30,753 nucleotides of DNA from an uncultured Bacilli bacterium (GTDB lineage Bacteria; Bacillota_I; Bacilli_A; RF39; UBA660), in contig CAKPDF010000017.1 in assembly GCA_934148535.1 (NCBI GenBank), forward strand, positions 1 through 30,753. The letters are read 5' to 3'. Positions within the stretch are counted from its first letter, which is position 1, and each line of letters begins with the position of its first letter. The notes under the pieces were generated by a model, which saw only the letters and a program-made list of their open reading frames with translations, was not told the DNA's origin and made no database searches. This document shows, one piece after another, positions 21,485-29,715 of this stretch. The position numbers were made by a program, and so were the translations under genes.

Positions 21485-21543
21485 TATTTTTTAATTTTCA
21501 TTTAATATTTTTGTTATATTATTATTTTGAGGTGAGGAAATAG

Positions 21544-21549
21544 ATGTAA
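21544..21549 (+). other. Start-stop (ATG TAA) element with strong Shine-Dalgarno
   Basis: GAGGTGAGG followed six bases later by ATG and immediately TAA forms a minimal start-stop element, 45 nt before the beta-helix gene. A ribosome could stall or load here and affect leader stability or downstream translation. It may simply be the remains of a lost gene start. Confidence 0.3.
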
Positions 21550-21593
21550 TTTTGATGATAATTATATTTAATTTAAGGAGATGATAATAATTT

Positions 21594-23435
21594 ATGAAAA
21601 GAAATATTAAGAATATAATTATGATAGTTTTAGTTTTTGTTGTAGTGGGATGTACTGTTTTTACTATGTATTGTGCTTCTAAAAGCGTTAGCGCTAATAA
21701 TATGGGGATACCTAATGGTAATGAGATGAATAGTTCTAATCAAGGTACTCCGCCTGATAAACCAGAGAGTAACGAAGAAGATAATCAATCTAGTGAGATA
21801 AATACTAATGGTGAGGATAAGTCTGATACTAATAATGGAAATGCTAATCAAAATACACCTCCAGATAAGCCTGATGATAGTGGTAGTAATGAAAACACTC
21901 CTCCTGATAAGTCAGAGGGTAATGATAGTAATCAAGGTACTCCTCCAGATATGGCTAATGATCAGAATAATATAGCTAATGTAAACAATAATATAGGAAC
22001 AATTTATTATGTTATATTTTGTTTAGAGGGTGTTATTCTAGGTGGTTTGGTTATTTATTTGATTATGTCTAAATTTAATAAGAATAATTTTAGGGGTACA
22101 TTTTCAAATAAGGATAAAGTTATTATATATGTGTTATCTATAGTTATTATAAGTGGGATATTTACTTATGGTAGTGGTTATATAAGTAGTAAGTTTAATT
22201 TTAAAAGTAATAATATAAATAACAATGGTAATAGTAATACTAATGTTTCTTATAATGCAGTAAAGGAAATTAAAACTTCAATGGATTTAAGTGATTCTGA
22301 GTATGAAACTGATAAGAGTGATACTAATGTTATTATGGTTAGTGGAGATGTTACTTCTAATTTATCTTCTGTTAAGGTTACTAAGTCTGGGGATTCTGAT
22401 GGTGGTGATAATACTAGTTTTTATGGTAATAATTCTGCTATAATTGCTAAAGATGGAGCAATAGTTGATATTGATAATGCTGATATTTCTACTGATGCTA
22501 CTGGGGCTAACGGTGTATTTAGTTATGGAGGATATGCAAGTACTAATAATTCAACAGGGGATGGTACTACAATTAATATAAGTAATTCTAAGATTGTTAC
22601 TAGTAAAGATAATTCTGGTGGTATTATGACAACTGGTGGTGGTATAATGAATGCTAGTAATTTAGATATTACTACTAATGGTGTTTCTAGTGCTGCTATT
22701 AGAACTGATAGAGGTGGTGGTACAGTAAGCGTTGATGGTGGTACTTATACTACTAATGGGGCAGGTTCTCCTAGTATTTATTCTACTGCTTCTATTACGG
22801 TTAAGAATTCTAAACTTATTTCTAATGCTTCTGAAGGTATAGTTATAGAGGGAAAGAATTCTGTTAGTATAGAGAATACCGAATTAATTGATACTAATAA
22901 TAAGTTGAATGGTAAGTCTACTACTTATAAGAATATATTCTTATATCAATCTATGAGCGGTGATGCTTCTGTTGGTATTTCTACTTTTAGTGCTAAAAAT
23001 AGTAAAATTACTACTAATAATGGGGATACTTTTTATGTTACTAATACTACTGCTTCTATAACTTTAGAGAATAATGAAATTATTAATAATGATAGTAATG
23101 GTAATTTTTTGAGAGTTTCTAAAGATTCTTGGGGTACTAGTGGCTCTAATGGTGGTGAAGTAGAATTAATTTTGAATAATCAAAAAGCTTTTGGTAATAT
23201 TTTAGTAGATTCTATTTCTACTTTGAATATGTCATTAAATAGTAATTCATATTATGATGGTATCATTAATGGAGATAATAGTGCTAAAGAGATTAAATTA
23301 TCTTTAGATAAGTCATCTTTTATTAAGTTAGAGGGAGATTGTTATATTACTAGTTTAGATAATGAGGATACTAGTAATAGTAATATAGATTTTAATGGTT
23401 ATAAGTTATATGTTAATGGAAGTGCTATAAATTAA
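21594..23435 (+). CDS. Membrane-anchored or secreted beta-helix surface protein with TPPDK repeats
   Basis: The 613-aa protein starts with basic residues and a hydrophobic segment (about 8-27) containing VVGC at 17-20, which fits a lipobox but could be a plain anchor. A low-complexity linker rich in Asn, Ser, Asp and Pro follows, with four imperfect copies of (Q/E)(G/N)TPPDK. Two further hydrophobic helices lie at about 136-158 and 173-192. From about 225 to the end is a repetitive Ser/Thr/Asn/Gly-rich array (SNLDITTNG, SKIVTSKDNSGG, NEIINNDSNG) typical of right-handed beta-helix adhesin or carbohydrate-binding proteins. It follows a two-component pair by 109 nt and is its plausible output. 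The AAGGAG Shine-Dalgarno is 13 nt from the ATG, rather far. Function: probably envelope or surface; no catalytic residues assigned. Confidence 0.75.
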   Translation: MKRNIKNIIMIVLVFVVVGCTVFTMYCASKSVSANNMGIPNGNEMNSSNQGTPPDKPESNEEDNQSSEINTNGEDKSDTNNGNANQNTPPDKPDDSGSNENTPPDKSEGNDSNQGTPPDMANDQNNIANVNNNIGTIYYVIFCLEGVILGGLVIYLIMSKFNKNNFRGTFSNKDKVIIYVLSIVIISGIFTYGSGYISSKFNFKSNNINNNGNSNTNVSYNAVKEIKTSMDLSDSEYETDKSDTNVIMVSGDVTSNLSSVKVTKSGDSDGGDNTSFYGNNSAIIAKDGAIVDIDNADISTDATGANGVFSYGGYASTNNSTGDGTTINISNSKIVTSKDNSGGIMTTGGGIMNASNLDITTNGVSSAAIRTDRGGGTVSVDGGTYTTNGAGSPSIYSTASITVKNSKLISNASEGIVIEGKNSVSIENTELIDTNNKLNGKSTTYKNIFLYQSMSGDASVGISTFSAKNSKITTNNGDTFYVTNTTASITLENNEIINNDSNGNFLRVSKDSWGTSGSNGGEVELILNNQKAFGNILVDSISTLNMSLNSNSYYDGIINGDNSAKEIKLSLDKSSFIKLEGDCYITSLDNEDTSNSNIDFNGYKLYVNGSAIN

Positions 23436-23458
23436 AATTGTAAGATGGAGGAAAAATT

Positions 23459-23495
23459 AGTTACTTAGAAGTTATTTTAAGTAACTTTTTTTAAT
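23459..23495 (+). terminator. Intrinsic terminator after the beta-helix gene
   Basis: AGTTACTT (23459-23466) pairs perfectly with AAGTAACT (23479-23486) around a 12-nt loop, followed by a T-run. It closes the response regulator/kinase/surface-protein operon. Confidence 0.88.
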
Positions 23496-23502
23496 TTTTT
23501 GC

Positions 23503-23535
23503 AATTTTATGGATTTTTAAAAATCATTATACTAT
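23503..23535 (+). repeat. Dispersed intergenic repeat, copy 1
   Basis: This 33-nt stretch (AATTTTATGGATTTTTAAAA, then ...TATACTAT) matches 29518-29550 at 30 of 33 positions. Both copies lie shortly after an intrinsic terminator and before a separately promoted gene. It contains the self-complementary GATTTTTAAAAATC and a TATACT hexamer that could act as a -10. Confidence 0.6.
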
Positions 23536-23661
23536 AAAATACTTTTTAATAATTCTGACTTTTTGTTCATAAATAAAACACCTCTATTACTAAAGATATT
23601 TTACCACTTTTTTTGTAAATCAACAATTTATGATTTTATTCTGTTTTTATCCTGATACCAG

Positions 23662-23690
23662 TTGAATGATTATTAGTTTTATGTTATATT
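23662..23690 (+). promoter_or_regulatory. Predicted sigma-A promoter of the M48 peptidase gene
   Basis: TTGAAT (23662-23667) and TATATT (23685-23690) have a 17-bp spacer, with TGT before the -10 (extended -10). The predicted start (about 23697) falls at the Shine-Dalgarno itself, so the mRNA leader would be only about 15 nt. Confidence 0.7.
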
Positions 23691-23710
23691 TATATTAGGA
23701 GTTGATTAAT

Positions 23711-25342
23711 TTGAAAAAGAATTTATTTGGGGTATCTTTGGTTGCTTTGTTGAGTCTTTATGTTTCTATTTTTATAATTGTTTCTTTTCTTTTTCTTCTA
23801 TTTGGTATTTCAGTTGTTTATAGTTTGATATTGAGTTTTATTATATTGGTTGTATATATTTTATTTTCTACTTTTTTGATAGATTTTTCGATAAAACTTT
23901 ATTCTTCTAAGGTAAATTTTGATTATGAGTTACCTGATTATTTGAATAGTTTTATTAGTCAGATTTGTGCAAAATATAATATTAAAGTTCCTAAAATTGG
24001 AATTATTAATAGTAAGGTACCTAATTCTTTTTCGTATGGTATATCAAAAAATAAATCAAGACTTATTTTGACAAGTGGAATTTTTGATTTATTGTCTGAA
24101 GAAGAAGTGATTGCAGTGGTGGCTCATGAATTTGGACATATTACTCATTATGATAGATTTTTTATGACTGTTGTTCAGTCGGTTCCTTTATTTTTATATG
24201 TTATTTTTTCTTTTTTCTTTCTTACACAATTTGATGAAAATTCGACTGCTCCTAGTGATATTTCTACTTTTGAAGTTATTATTGGTTCTATTGGTCTTTT
24301 AGCTTATGGTCTTTATTTTATTGTACAGTTTTTAATTTTCCCTCTATCAAGAAAAAGGGAGTATTATGCAGATAATTTTTCTATTGAAATTACTAAAAAT
24401 CCAAACTCTTTAGCTTCTGCTTTAGTGAAAATTGGGTATGGTTTATCTAGTACTAATAGTTTGTTTGATAGAGAACCTTTTTATAATTCTTTAATTTCAT
24501 CTTCTGCACTTTGTATTTCTGATGTTAAGACTTCTAGATCATTATTTGTTGGATGTTATGGGGATGGCAATATTTTTAGAAAAAGTATTAAAAATATTAT
24601 AAAATGGGAGCAATGTAGTATTTGGGCTAAAAAATTTCAACGTAAGGCATTGCATCCACTTCTTTCTAAAAGGTTATTTTGTATTTTAAATAGATGTTAT
24701 GATTATAATCAGAAACCATATATTGAACTGAATTTGCAGAAAGATAAATCTCATATAGGTTGTTTTTTGATTGATTATTTTGTTAAATATTTACCTTTAT
24801 TTACAATTATTATAACTTTAATTTTGATGCTTAGGTATAAAACTTATTTGATGTTTATATTGGGAATTGGTGGAATTTTAACTTTTGTTTTTTCTTTTTT
24901 GATTTTCTTTAGGAAGTATAATAAAAATTTTGTTGAAACTAATATTTTGAATTTATTAGGTGAAGTAAAAGTATCAGATGTTAATGGTATTCCTTGTATT
25001 ATAAATGGTGAAGTTACTTCTAGAGATAATGGTGGTAGTTCTTTTTGTGGAGATTTTATAATAAAAGATGATACTGGTGTTATACTTTTAAATTATAAAA
25101 ATTCTGTTAAAGATATTAATGAATTATTTAATATTTTTGAAAAAGAAGGATTTTTTGGTAAGAAAGTAAAATTAAAAGGATGGTATAGAAGAAATCCTGT
25201 TCCTTATGTAGAGATATTTGAAATAGATGCTTCTTCAAATATAAAAAAATTTAATTCTTATTTTTCTAGTGTAGTTATTAGAATTGTTGTTTTTGTTATT
25301 TTCGTTTTAATATTTATATTTTCTTTATGTTATTTTATTTAA
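23711..25342 (+). CDS. M48-family (HtpX/Ste24-like) membrane zinc metallopeptidase
   Basis: The 543-aa protein has two N-terminal membrane helices (about 8-35 and 38-62) and a zincin motif HEFGH at 139-143 in VIAVVAHEFGHITHYD. The third ligand is probably E217 in REYYADNF. Further hydrophobic segments at about 155-172, 190-212 and 353-395 form the membrane part. Such peptidases handle damaged or abnormal membrane proteins. Unusual are the long C-terminal region (about 410-515), which reads like a beta-rich OB-type domain (GEVTSRDNGGSSFCGDFIIK, KVKLKGWYRRNPVPYVEI), and a final membrane helix. The start is a TTG: AGGAG (23697-23701) is 9 nt before TTG 23711 but touches TTG 23702, so 23711 is preferred. 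Confidence 0.85.
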   Translation: MKKNLFGVSLVALLSLYVSIFIIVSFLFLLFGISVVYSLILSFIILVVYILFSTFLIDFSIKLYSSKVNFDYELPDYLNSFISQICAKYNIKVPKIGIINSKVPNSFSYGISKNKSRLILTSGIFDLLSEEEVIAVVAHEFGHITHYDRFFMTVVQSVPLFLYVIFSFFFLTQFDENSTAPSDISTFEVIIGSIGLLAYGLYFIVQFLIFPLSRKREYYADNFSIEITKNPNSLASALVKIGYGLSSTNSLFDREPFYNSLISSSALCISDVKTSRSLFVGCYGDGNIFRKSIKNIIKWEQCSIWAKKFQRKALHPLLSKRLFCILNRCYDYNQKPYIELNLQKDKSHIGCFLIDYFVKYLPLFTIIITLILMLRYKTYLMFILGIGGILTFVFSFLIFFRKYNKNFVETNILNLLGEVKVSDVNGIPCIINGEVTSRDNGGSSFCGDFIIKDDTGVILLNYKNSVKDINELFNIFEKEGFFGKKVKLKGWYRRNPVPYVEIFEIDASSNIKKFNSYFSSVVIRIVVFVIFVLIFIFSLCYFI

Positions 25343-25412
25343 TATTATTTAGAAGTATCGCTTAGATTTATATTATCTATAGCGATTAGTCTAAAAAAAT
25401 AGGAATAAAGGG

Positions 25413-25441
25413 TTGTTAATTAGTATTAGGTGTGCTATAAT
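25413..25441 (+). promoter_or_regulatory. Promoter of the rimP-nusA-rnpM-infB operon
   Basis: TTGTTA (25413-25418) and a perfect TATAAT (25436-25441) have a 17-bp spacer, with TGC before the -10 giving an extended -10. Transcription should begin just before the leader hairpin. Confidence 0.85.
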
Positions 25442-25459
25442 ATAGGTGTCTTGATGAGG

Positions 25460-25488
25460 AGAGTGACTTGAGTTAGTCACTCTTTGTT
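25460..25488 (+). promoter_or_regulatory. Leader hairpin before rimP (attenuator-like)
   Basis: AGAGTGACT (25460-25468) pairs perfectly with AGTCACTCT (25475-25483) around TGAGTT, followed by TTTGTTATTATT. It lies between the operon promoter and the AAGGAGG Shine-Dalgarno of rimP. Hairpins of this GAGTG...CACTC form are common in rimP-nusA leaders of Bacillota and could act as a partial terminator responding to NusA level. That mechanism is inferred. Confidence 0.75.
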
Positions 25489-25505
25489 ATTATTAAGGAG
25501 GAATT

Positions 25506-25754
25506 ATGATAGAAGAAAAAGTTAGAAATTTGATTGAGAAAAAGGTTAATGCTATGGGTGTAAATATTGATAGTATTGAATATGTTAAAGAAGGAAGTAA
25601 TTATTTTTTAAGAATAGTTATTGATAGAGATAAGCCAATTGATATTGATACTTGTGTAGAGGTTACTAATGTTATTAATCCACTATTGGATGAAGCAAAT
25701 ATTATTGAGGATAGTTATGTTTTAGATATATCATCTAAGGAGAAGGGAGAATAA
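25506..25754 (+). CDS. rimP: Ribosome maturation factor RimP, short form
   Basis: RimP assists 30S subunit maturation. The 82-aa product matches the N-terminal alpha/beta domain: VRNLIEKKVNAMGVNIDSIE, FLRIVIDRDKPIDIDTCVEV and NPLLDEANIIEDSYVLDISS. Usual RimP is about 150 aa and continues with SPGLDRPL and an SH3-like C-terminal domain. Here the chain ends SSKEKGE with TAA 5 nt before nusA, and no leftover C-terminal sequence is visible. The half-size protein is therefore a settled short form rather than a fresh frameshift. Its position at the head of the nusA operon fixes the identity. Confidence 0.88.
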   Translation: MIEEKVRNLIEKKVNAMGVNIDSIEYVKEGSNYFLRIVIDRDKPIDIDTCVEVTNVINPLLDEANIIEDSYVLDISSKEKGE

Positions 25755-25759
25755 TTAAA

Positions 25760-26959
25760 ATGGATAAGAAAAAGATGAAAGAATTTTTAAGTGCTATGGA
25801 AGCTATAGTAAAAGAGAAAGGAATAGATAAGCAAATAGTTATTGAGGCTATGGAACAAGCTATGGCTGCTGCTTATAAGAAAAAGGGTGGTGCTGCTAGA
25901 TGTGAGGTTAATCCTGAGACAGGAGAGATTAAGTTATTTTCTGTTAGAACAGTAGTTGATGATGAGGAATTTCATGATCCATCAAGTGAAATAACTTTAA
26001 CTGATGCTAAAGAACAAGTTCCTGATATTGAGATTGGTGAGACTATCGAGCATCCAGTACAGATGACTGATTTTGGTAGAGTTGCTGCTGGTACTGCTAA
26101 ACAAGTTGTTGTACAAAGAATAAAAGAAGCAGAAAAAGAACTTACTATTAAGGCTTTTGAAGGTAAAGATGGTGAGTTAGTAGTTGGTACTTTAGCTAGG
26201 GAAGATGCTAGAACTTATTATGTTGATTTAGGTAGAAGTTTTGGATTATTACCAAAGGATGAGATTATTCCTGGTGAAAAATTAGAAATGGGAAGTACAA
26301 TTAAGGCTTATGTTTCTAAATTAGAGATAGGTACTAAGGGTGTATTTATTTTACTATCTAGATGTCATTATGGATTCTTGAAGAGATTATTAGAACTTGA
26401 AATTCCTGAGATAAATGATGGAGAGGTTATATTATATTCTGTTGCAAGAGAAGCAGGTAGTAGAAGTAAGATTGCTGTTTATAGTGAAACTCCTAATGTA
26501 GAGGCTGTTGGATGTGTAATAGGGGCTAATGGTAAAAGAATTAATAGAGTTTTAAAACAATTAAATGGTGAAAAGATAGATGTTATTTTATATGATAGAA
26601 ATCCTGCTAAGTTTATTGCTAATGCTTTAAGTCCTGCTAAAGATGTAAAGGTAATCGTTACTGATCCTAAGAAGAAAGAGGCTATTGCAGTATTAACTCG
26701 TGAGAATTTATCATTAGCAATTGGTAAGAAGGGTCAAAATGTTAGACTTGCTTCTAGACTTACTCATTATAAGATTGATGTTAAGTGTGATGATGAGGTT
26801 AATTATGCTGAACTTAAGGAAAAATATGCTAATAAGGTAGAAGAATTAGAGGAAGAAAATAAAGAAGAAATAATAGAAGAAGTTCAAAATGAGGAACAAC
26901 CAGTAGTAGAAAGTAAAGTTATTAGTGAGGTAGAAAATGAAGAAAATACCAATGCGTAG
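25760..26959 (+). CDS. nusA: Transcription termination/antitermination factor NusA
   Basis: NusA binds RNA polymerase and modulates pausing, termination and antitermination. The 399-aa protein has the N-terminal polymerase-binding domain (EAMEQAMAAAYKKKGGAARC), an S1 RNA-binding domain (about 130-200, VGTLAREDARTYYVDLGRSF) and two KH domains (ETPNVEAVGCVIGANGKRIN and ENLSLAIGKKGQNVRLASRL). The acidic tail (EELEEENKEEIIEEVQ) is typical of Bacillota. It lies 5 nt after rimP and overlaps rnpM by 23 nt. Confidence 0.97.
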   Translation: MDKKKMKEFLSAMEAIVKEKGIDKQIVIEAMEQAMAAAYKKKGGAARCEVNPETGEIKLFSVRTVVDDEEFHDPSSEITLTDAKEQVPDIEIGETIEHPVQMTDFGRVAAGTAKQVVVQRIKEAEKELTIKAFEGKDGELVVGTLAREDARTYYVDLGRSFGLLPKDEIIPGEKLEMGSTIKAYVSKLEIGTKGVFILLSRCHYGFLKRLLELEIPEINDGEVILYSVAREAGSRSKIAVYSETPNVEAVGCVIGANGKRINRVLKQLNGEKIDVILYDRNPAKFIANALSPAKDVKVIVTDPKKKEAIAVLTRENLSLAIGKKGQNVRLASRLTHYKIDVKCDDEVNYAELKEKYANKVEELEEENKEEIIEEVQNEEQPVVESKVISEVENEENTNA

Positions 26960-27200
26960 TTGTATTGTTACAAGAGAAAAGTTACCTAAAAATGAACTTA
27001 TTCGTGTTGTTCGTGATGATTCTGGAACTGTATTTTTAGATAAAACTTTTAAGGCTAATGGTAGAGGTGCTTATTTAAAAAAAGATATTGATGTTATAAA
27101 TAAGTGTGAAAAGAATAAAATATTAAATAGACATTTAGGTGTTGAGGTAACGCCTTTAGTTTATGAGGAGATTAGAAAGTATGTAGAAGAAAATAAATAA
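26937..27200 (+). CDS. rnpM: YlxR/RnpM family RNA-binding protein
   Basis: The 87-aa protein opens KKIPMRSCIVTREKLPKNEL and contains NGRGAYL, both hallmarks of YlxR. YlxR homologues were recently linked to RNase P modulation (RnpM) and to transcription control. The usual glycine after CxxT is R here. It overlaps the 3' end of nusA in a different frame, so translation is probably coupled. In many Bacillota a ribosomal L7Ae-like gene (ylxQ) follows; here infB comes directly, with only a 17-nt gap. Confidence 0.93.
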   Translation: MKKIPMRSCIVTREKLPKNELIRVVRDDSGTVFLDKTFKANGRGAYLKKDIDVINKCEKNKILNRHLGVEVTPLVYEEIRKYVEENK

Positions 27201-27217
27201 AATAGGAGGTGCTTAAT

Positions 27218-29359
27218 ATGATGAGCGTATTAGAGTATGCAGAAGATGTTAGTAGGAGTGTAGATGATATTTTTAATATTTGTAAAAGACTTGATATTTC
27301 TGTTGGTAAAGAAGATGATATGTTAAGTGATGATGATATTATTTTACTTGATAATGAGTTAGAAAATATGGATGATGCCGTTGAGGAAGCAGAGGAAATA
27401 GACGAGCTAGAGGAGATAGAAGAGGATATTGTTGATAGTACTAAAGATATTATTTCTAATGCAAATAAAAAGAGTGCTAATAATAGGAATAATAATAAAA
27501 AAAGTAATAAGTCTAATAAGAATAAAAATGTTTCTAAGAACGACTTTATGAAAAAGAGAAAAGAGATGTATAAACATAAGGATAGACTTATTTCTAATGC
27601 AAATACTGATATGGATAATGTTATTATTTATAGTGATGGTATGACTGTTAGTGATTTTGCTAATAAACTTGGTGTTAGTGCTAGTGAGATAATTAAGAAA
27701 TTAATGAGTTTGGGAATGATGATGACTCTTAATGCTATAATTGAATATGATGTTTGTGAGGTTATTGCTTTAGAGTATAATAAGCAAATAAAGAAAGATA
27801 CTAGTATAAATGAGGTAAATTTTGAGGAGTTAGAAATTGATGAGGATAGTAATGATTTGGTAGAAAGACCTCCAGTTGTGACTATTATGGGTCATGTTGA
27901 TCATGGTAAGACTACTTTACTTGATACAATTCGTAAGAGTCATGTTGCTATTGGAGAAGCAGGTGGTATAACACAACATATTAGTGCTTATCAAATTGAT
28001 TATAGTGGAAAGAAGATAACTTTTATAGATACTCCAGGTCATGCTGCATTTACTGAGATGAGAGCTAGAGGTGCTAGTATAACTGATATAATTATAATTA
28101 TTGTAGCGGCAGATGATGGGGTTATGCCTCAGACTAGAGAGGTAATAGATCATGCTAAGGCTGCTGGAGTTCCTATAATTGTTGCAGTTAATAAGATGGA
28201 TAAACCTTCAGCAAATGCTGATAAGGTTATGACAGAGATGGCTGAGTGTGGTATTATTCCAGAGAGTTGGGGTGGAGATGTTATGTTTGTTAATATTTCT
28301 GCTAAAACTGGTATGGGAATAGATGATTTATTGGATAGATTATTACTTATTAGTGAGATGATGGAACTTAAGGCAAATCCTAAGAGATATGCTAGTGGTA
28401 CTGTTATTGAGTCTAAGATGGATAAGAATTTAGGTGTTGTTAGTACTCTTCTTATTCAAAATGGTACTTTGAGAATAGGAGACGATATTGTTATTGGTAA
28501 TTATGCTGGTAGAATACGTACTTTGAAAAATGATTGTGGTGAGTCTTTAGTAAGTGCTGGTCCATCAACTCCTGTATCAATTACTGGTATTAGTGAGAGT
28601 CCTAGCGCTGGTGATAAATTTATGGTTTTTGAAAACGAAAAGAAGGCTAGAAGTATTGCTAATGAGAGGGCTATGAAGGCTAAAGCAAATTTAAATAAGG
28701 GTCGTCAATCAGTATCTTTAGATGATCTGTTTAATCGTATTAGTGATGGTGCTAAAGAGATTAATGTTATTTTAAAGGCTGATGTTAAAGGTAGTGAAGA
28801 GGCTGTTAAGAATTCTTTATTAAAACTTGATGTTGATGGTATTAGAATTAACGTTATTAGTAGTGGTATTGGTACTGTTACTGAGTCTGATATTGTTCTT
28901 GCAAGTGCTAGTGATGCTATAATTATTGGATTTAATATTAGGCCTAATAATAAAACAATGGAATATGCTAAGGATAAGGGTGTTGATATTAGGCTTTATA
29001 ATATTATATATAAGGTAGTAGAAGAGATGGAAGCTGCTATGAAGGGAAAACTAGATCCTGAATATGAGGAAAGCGTTCTTGGTAGTGCAGAGGTTAGAAG
29101 GTTATTTAAATTTTCTAAGGTTGGTACTATAGCAGGATGTATGGTTACTAGTGGTGTTATTAGAAGAGATGCTAAGGCTAGAATTGTTAGAAATGGCGTT
29201 ATTATTTATGATGGTGATATTAATTCTGTAGCAAGAGAAAAGGATCAAGTTAAAGAAGTTAAACAGGGTCTTGAATGTGGTATTACTATAGAAAACTTTA
29301 ATGATATTAAAGAGGGAGATATCATAGAGGATTACGAAATGGTTTTAGTTAAGAGATAA
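27218..29359 (+). CDS. infB: Translation initiation factor IF-2
   Basis: IF-2 is the GTPase that places initiator tRNA on the 30S subunit and promotes subunit joining. The 713-aa protein begins with an IF2N-like region (SVLEYAEDVSRSVDDIFNIC), an acidic then Lys/Asn-rich linker, and a second IF2N motif (MTVSDFANKLGVSASEIIKK). The G domain follows: GHVDHGKT (about 225-232), DTPGHAAF, NKMDK and SAKTG. Domains II-IV follow, ending DIIEDYEMVLVKR. The ATG at 27218 is 7 nt after AGGAGGT; a GTG at 27209 overlaps that Shine-Dalgarno and is rejected. A second ATG follows immediately. It is the last gene of the operon, and rbfA is not next to it. Confidence 0.97.
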   Translation: MMSVLEYAEDVSRSVDDIFNICKRLDISVGKEDDMLSDDDIILLDNELENMDDAVEEAEEIDELEEIEEDIVDSTKDIISNANKKSANNRNNNKKSNKSNKNKNVSKNDFMKKRKEMYKHKDRLISNANTDMDNVIIYSDGMTVSDFANKLGVSASEIIKKLMSLGMMMTLNAIIEYDVCEVIALEYNKQIKKDTSINEVNFEELEIDEDSNDLVERPPVVTIMGHVDHGKTTLLDTIRKSHVAIGEAGGITQHISAYQIDYSGKKITFIDTPGHAAFTEMRARGASITDIIIIIVAADDGVMPQTREVIDHAKAAGVPIIVAVNKMDKPSANADKVMTEMAECGIIPESWGGDVMFVNISAKTGMGIDDLLDRLLLISEMMELKANPKRYASGTVIESKMDKNLGVVSTLLIQNGTLRIGDDIVIGNYAGRIRTLKNDCGESLVSAGPSTPVSITGISESPSAGDKFMVFENEKKARSIANERAMKAKANLNKGRQSVSLDDLFNRISDGAKEINVILKADVKGSEEAVKNSLLKLDVDGIRINVISSGIGTVTESDIVLASASDAIIIGFNIRPNNKTMEYAKDKGVDIRLYNIIYKVVEEMEAAMKGKLDPEYEESVLGSAEVRRLFKFSKVGTIAGCMVTSGVIRRDAKARIVRNGVIIYDGDINSVAREKDQVKEVKQGLECGITIENFNDIKEGDIIEDYEMVLVKR

Positions 29360-29368
29360 AATATAATT

Positions 29369-29399
29369 AGAATATACTTAATTGTGTATTCTTTTTTTG
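29369..29399 (+). terminator. Intrinsic terminator of the rimP-infB operon
   Basis: AGAATATAC (29369-29377) pairs over 9 bp, with one G-U, to GTGTATTCT (29384-29392) around TTAATT, followed by a run of T residues. It begins 10 nt after the infB stop. Confidence 0.88.
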
Positions 29400-29517
29400 T
29401 TTAATTGAAAATATTATAGGGAAATTAAATAATTCAGTTGTTGCAAATTTTACAATAGTAAAAACTTATTAAGTAGATTATTACAATTTTAATTTAGTGG
29501 TTTTTTAAATTTTTTTT

Positions 29518-29550
29518 AATTTTATGGATTTTTAAAATTCGATATACTAT
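29518..29550 (+). repeat. Dispersed intergenic repeat, copy 2
   Basis: This stretch matches 23503-23535 at 30 of 33 positions (same AATTTTATGGATTTTTAAAA core and TATACTAT end). It lies downstream of the infB terminator. The role is unknown; a promoter-like or RNA-structural element is possible. Confidence 0.6.
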
Positions 29551-29662
29551 GAGTTATGGAATTTTAATATTGGTAATGTATTTATAAACTAAAATTAAAT
29601 TTCCTCTTAGAGGTTTTTAAAAATTGGTAATTTTAAAGGCTTAATTTTTTAAAATTGGTGAT

Positions 29663-29691
29663 TTGCTTAATAAATATGTATGTGTTATATT
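29663..29691 (+). promoter_or_regulatory. Predicted promoter of the RhuM-Doc gene
   Basis: TTGCTT (29663-29668) and TATATT (29686-29691) have a 17-bp spacer with TGT before the -10 (extended -10). The predicted start is about 20 nt before the ATG and just upstream of the AGAGAGGT Shine-Dalgarno. Confidence 0.65.
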
Positions 29692-29715
29692 GCTTTTTGA
29701 AAGAGAGGTAATATA

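Larger units (their letters stand above)
29400..29715. other. AT-rich spacer before the RhuM-Doc gene
   Basis: About 316 nt hold no gene. They contain the second copy of a dispersed repeat (29518-29550) and a small hairpin CCTC-TTA-GAGG followed by TTTTT (around 29603-29619). There is also a short direct repeat (TTTTTAAAAATTGGTAATTT-like, near 29616-29635 and 29645-29664), and the promoter at 29663-29691. Confidence 0.6.

Noticed and set aside
27917..28153. Minus-strand frame inside infB
   Set aside because: Lies opposite the conserved G domain of IF-2; a shadow of that constrained coding sequence.
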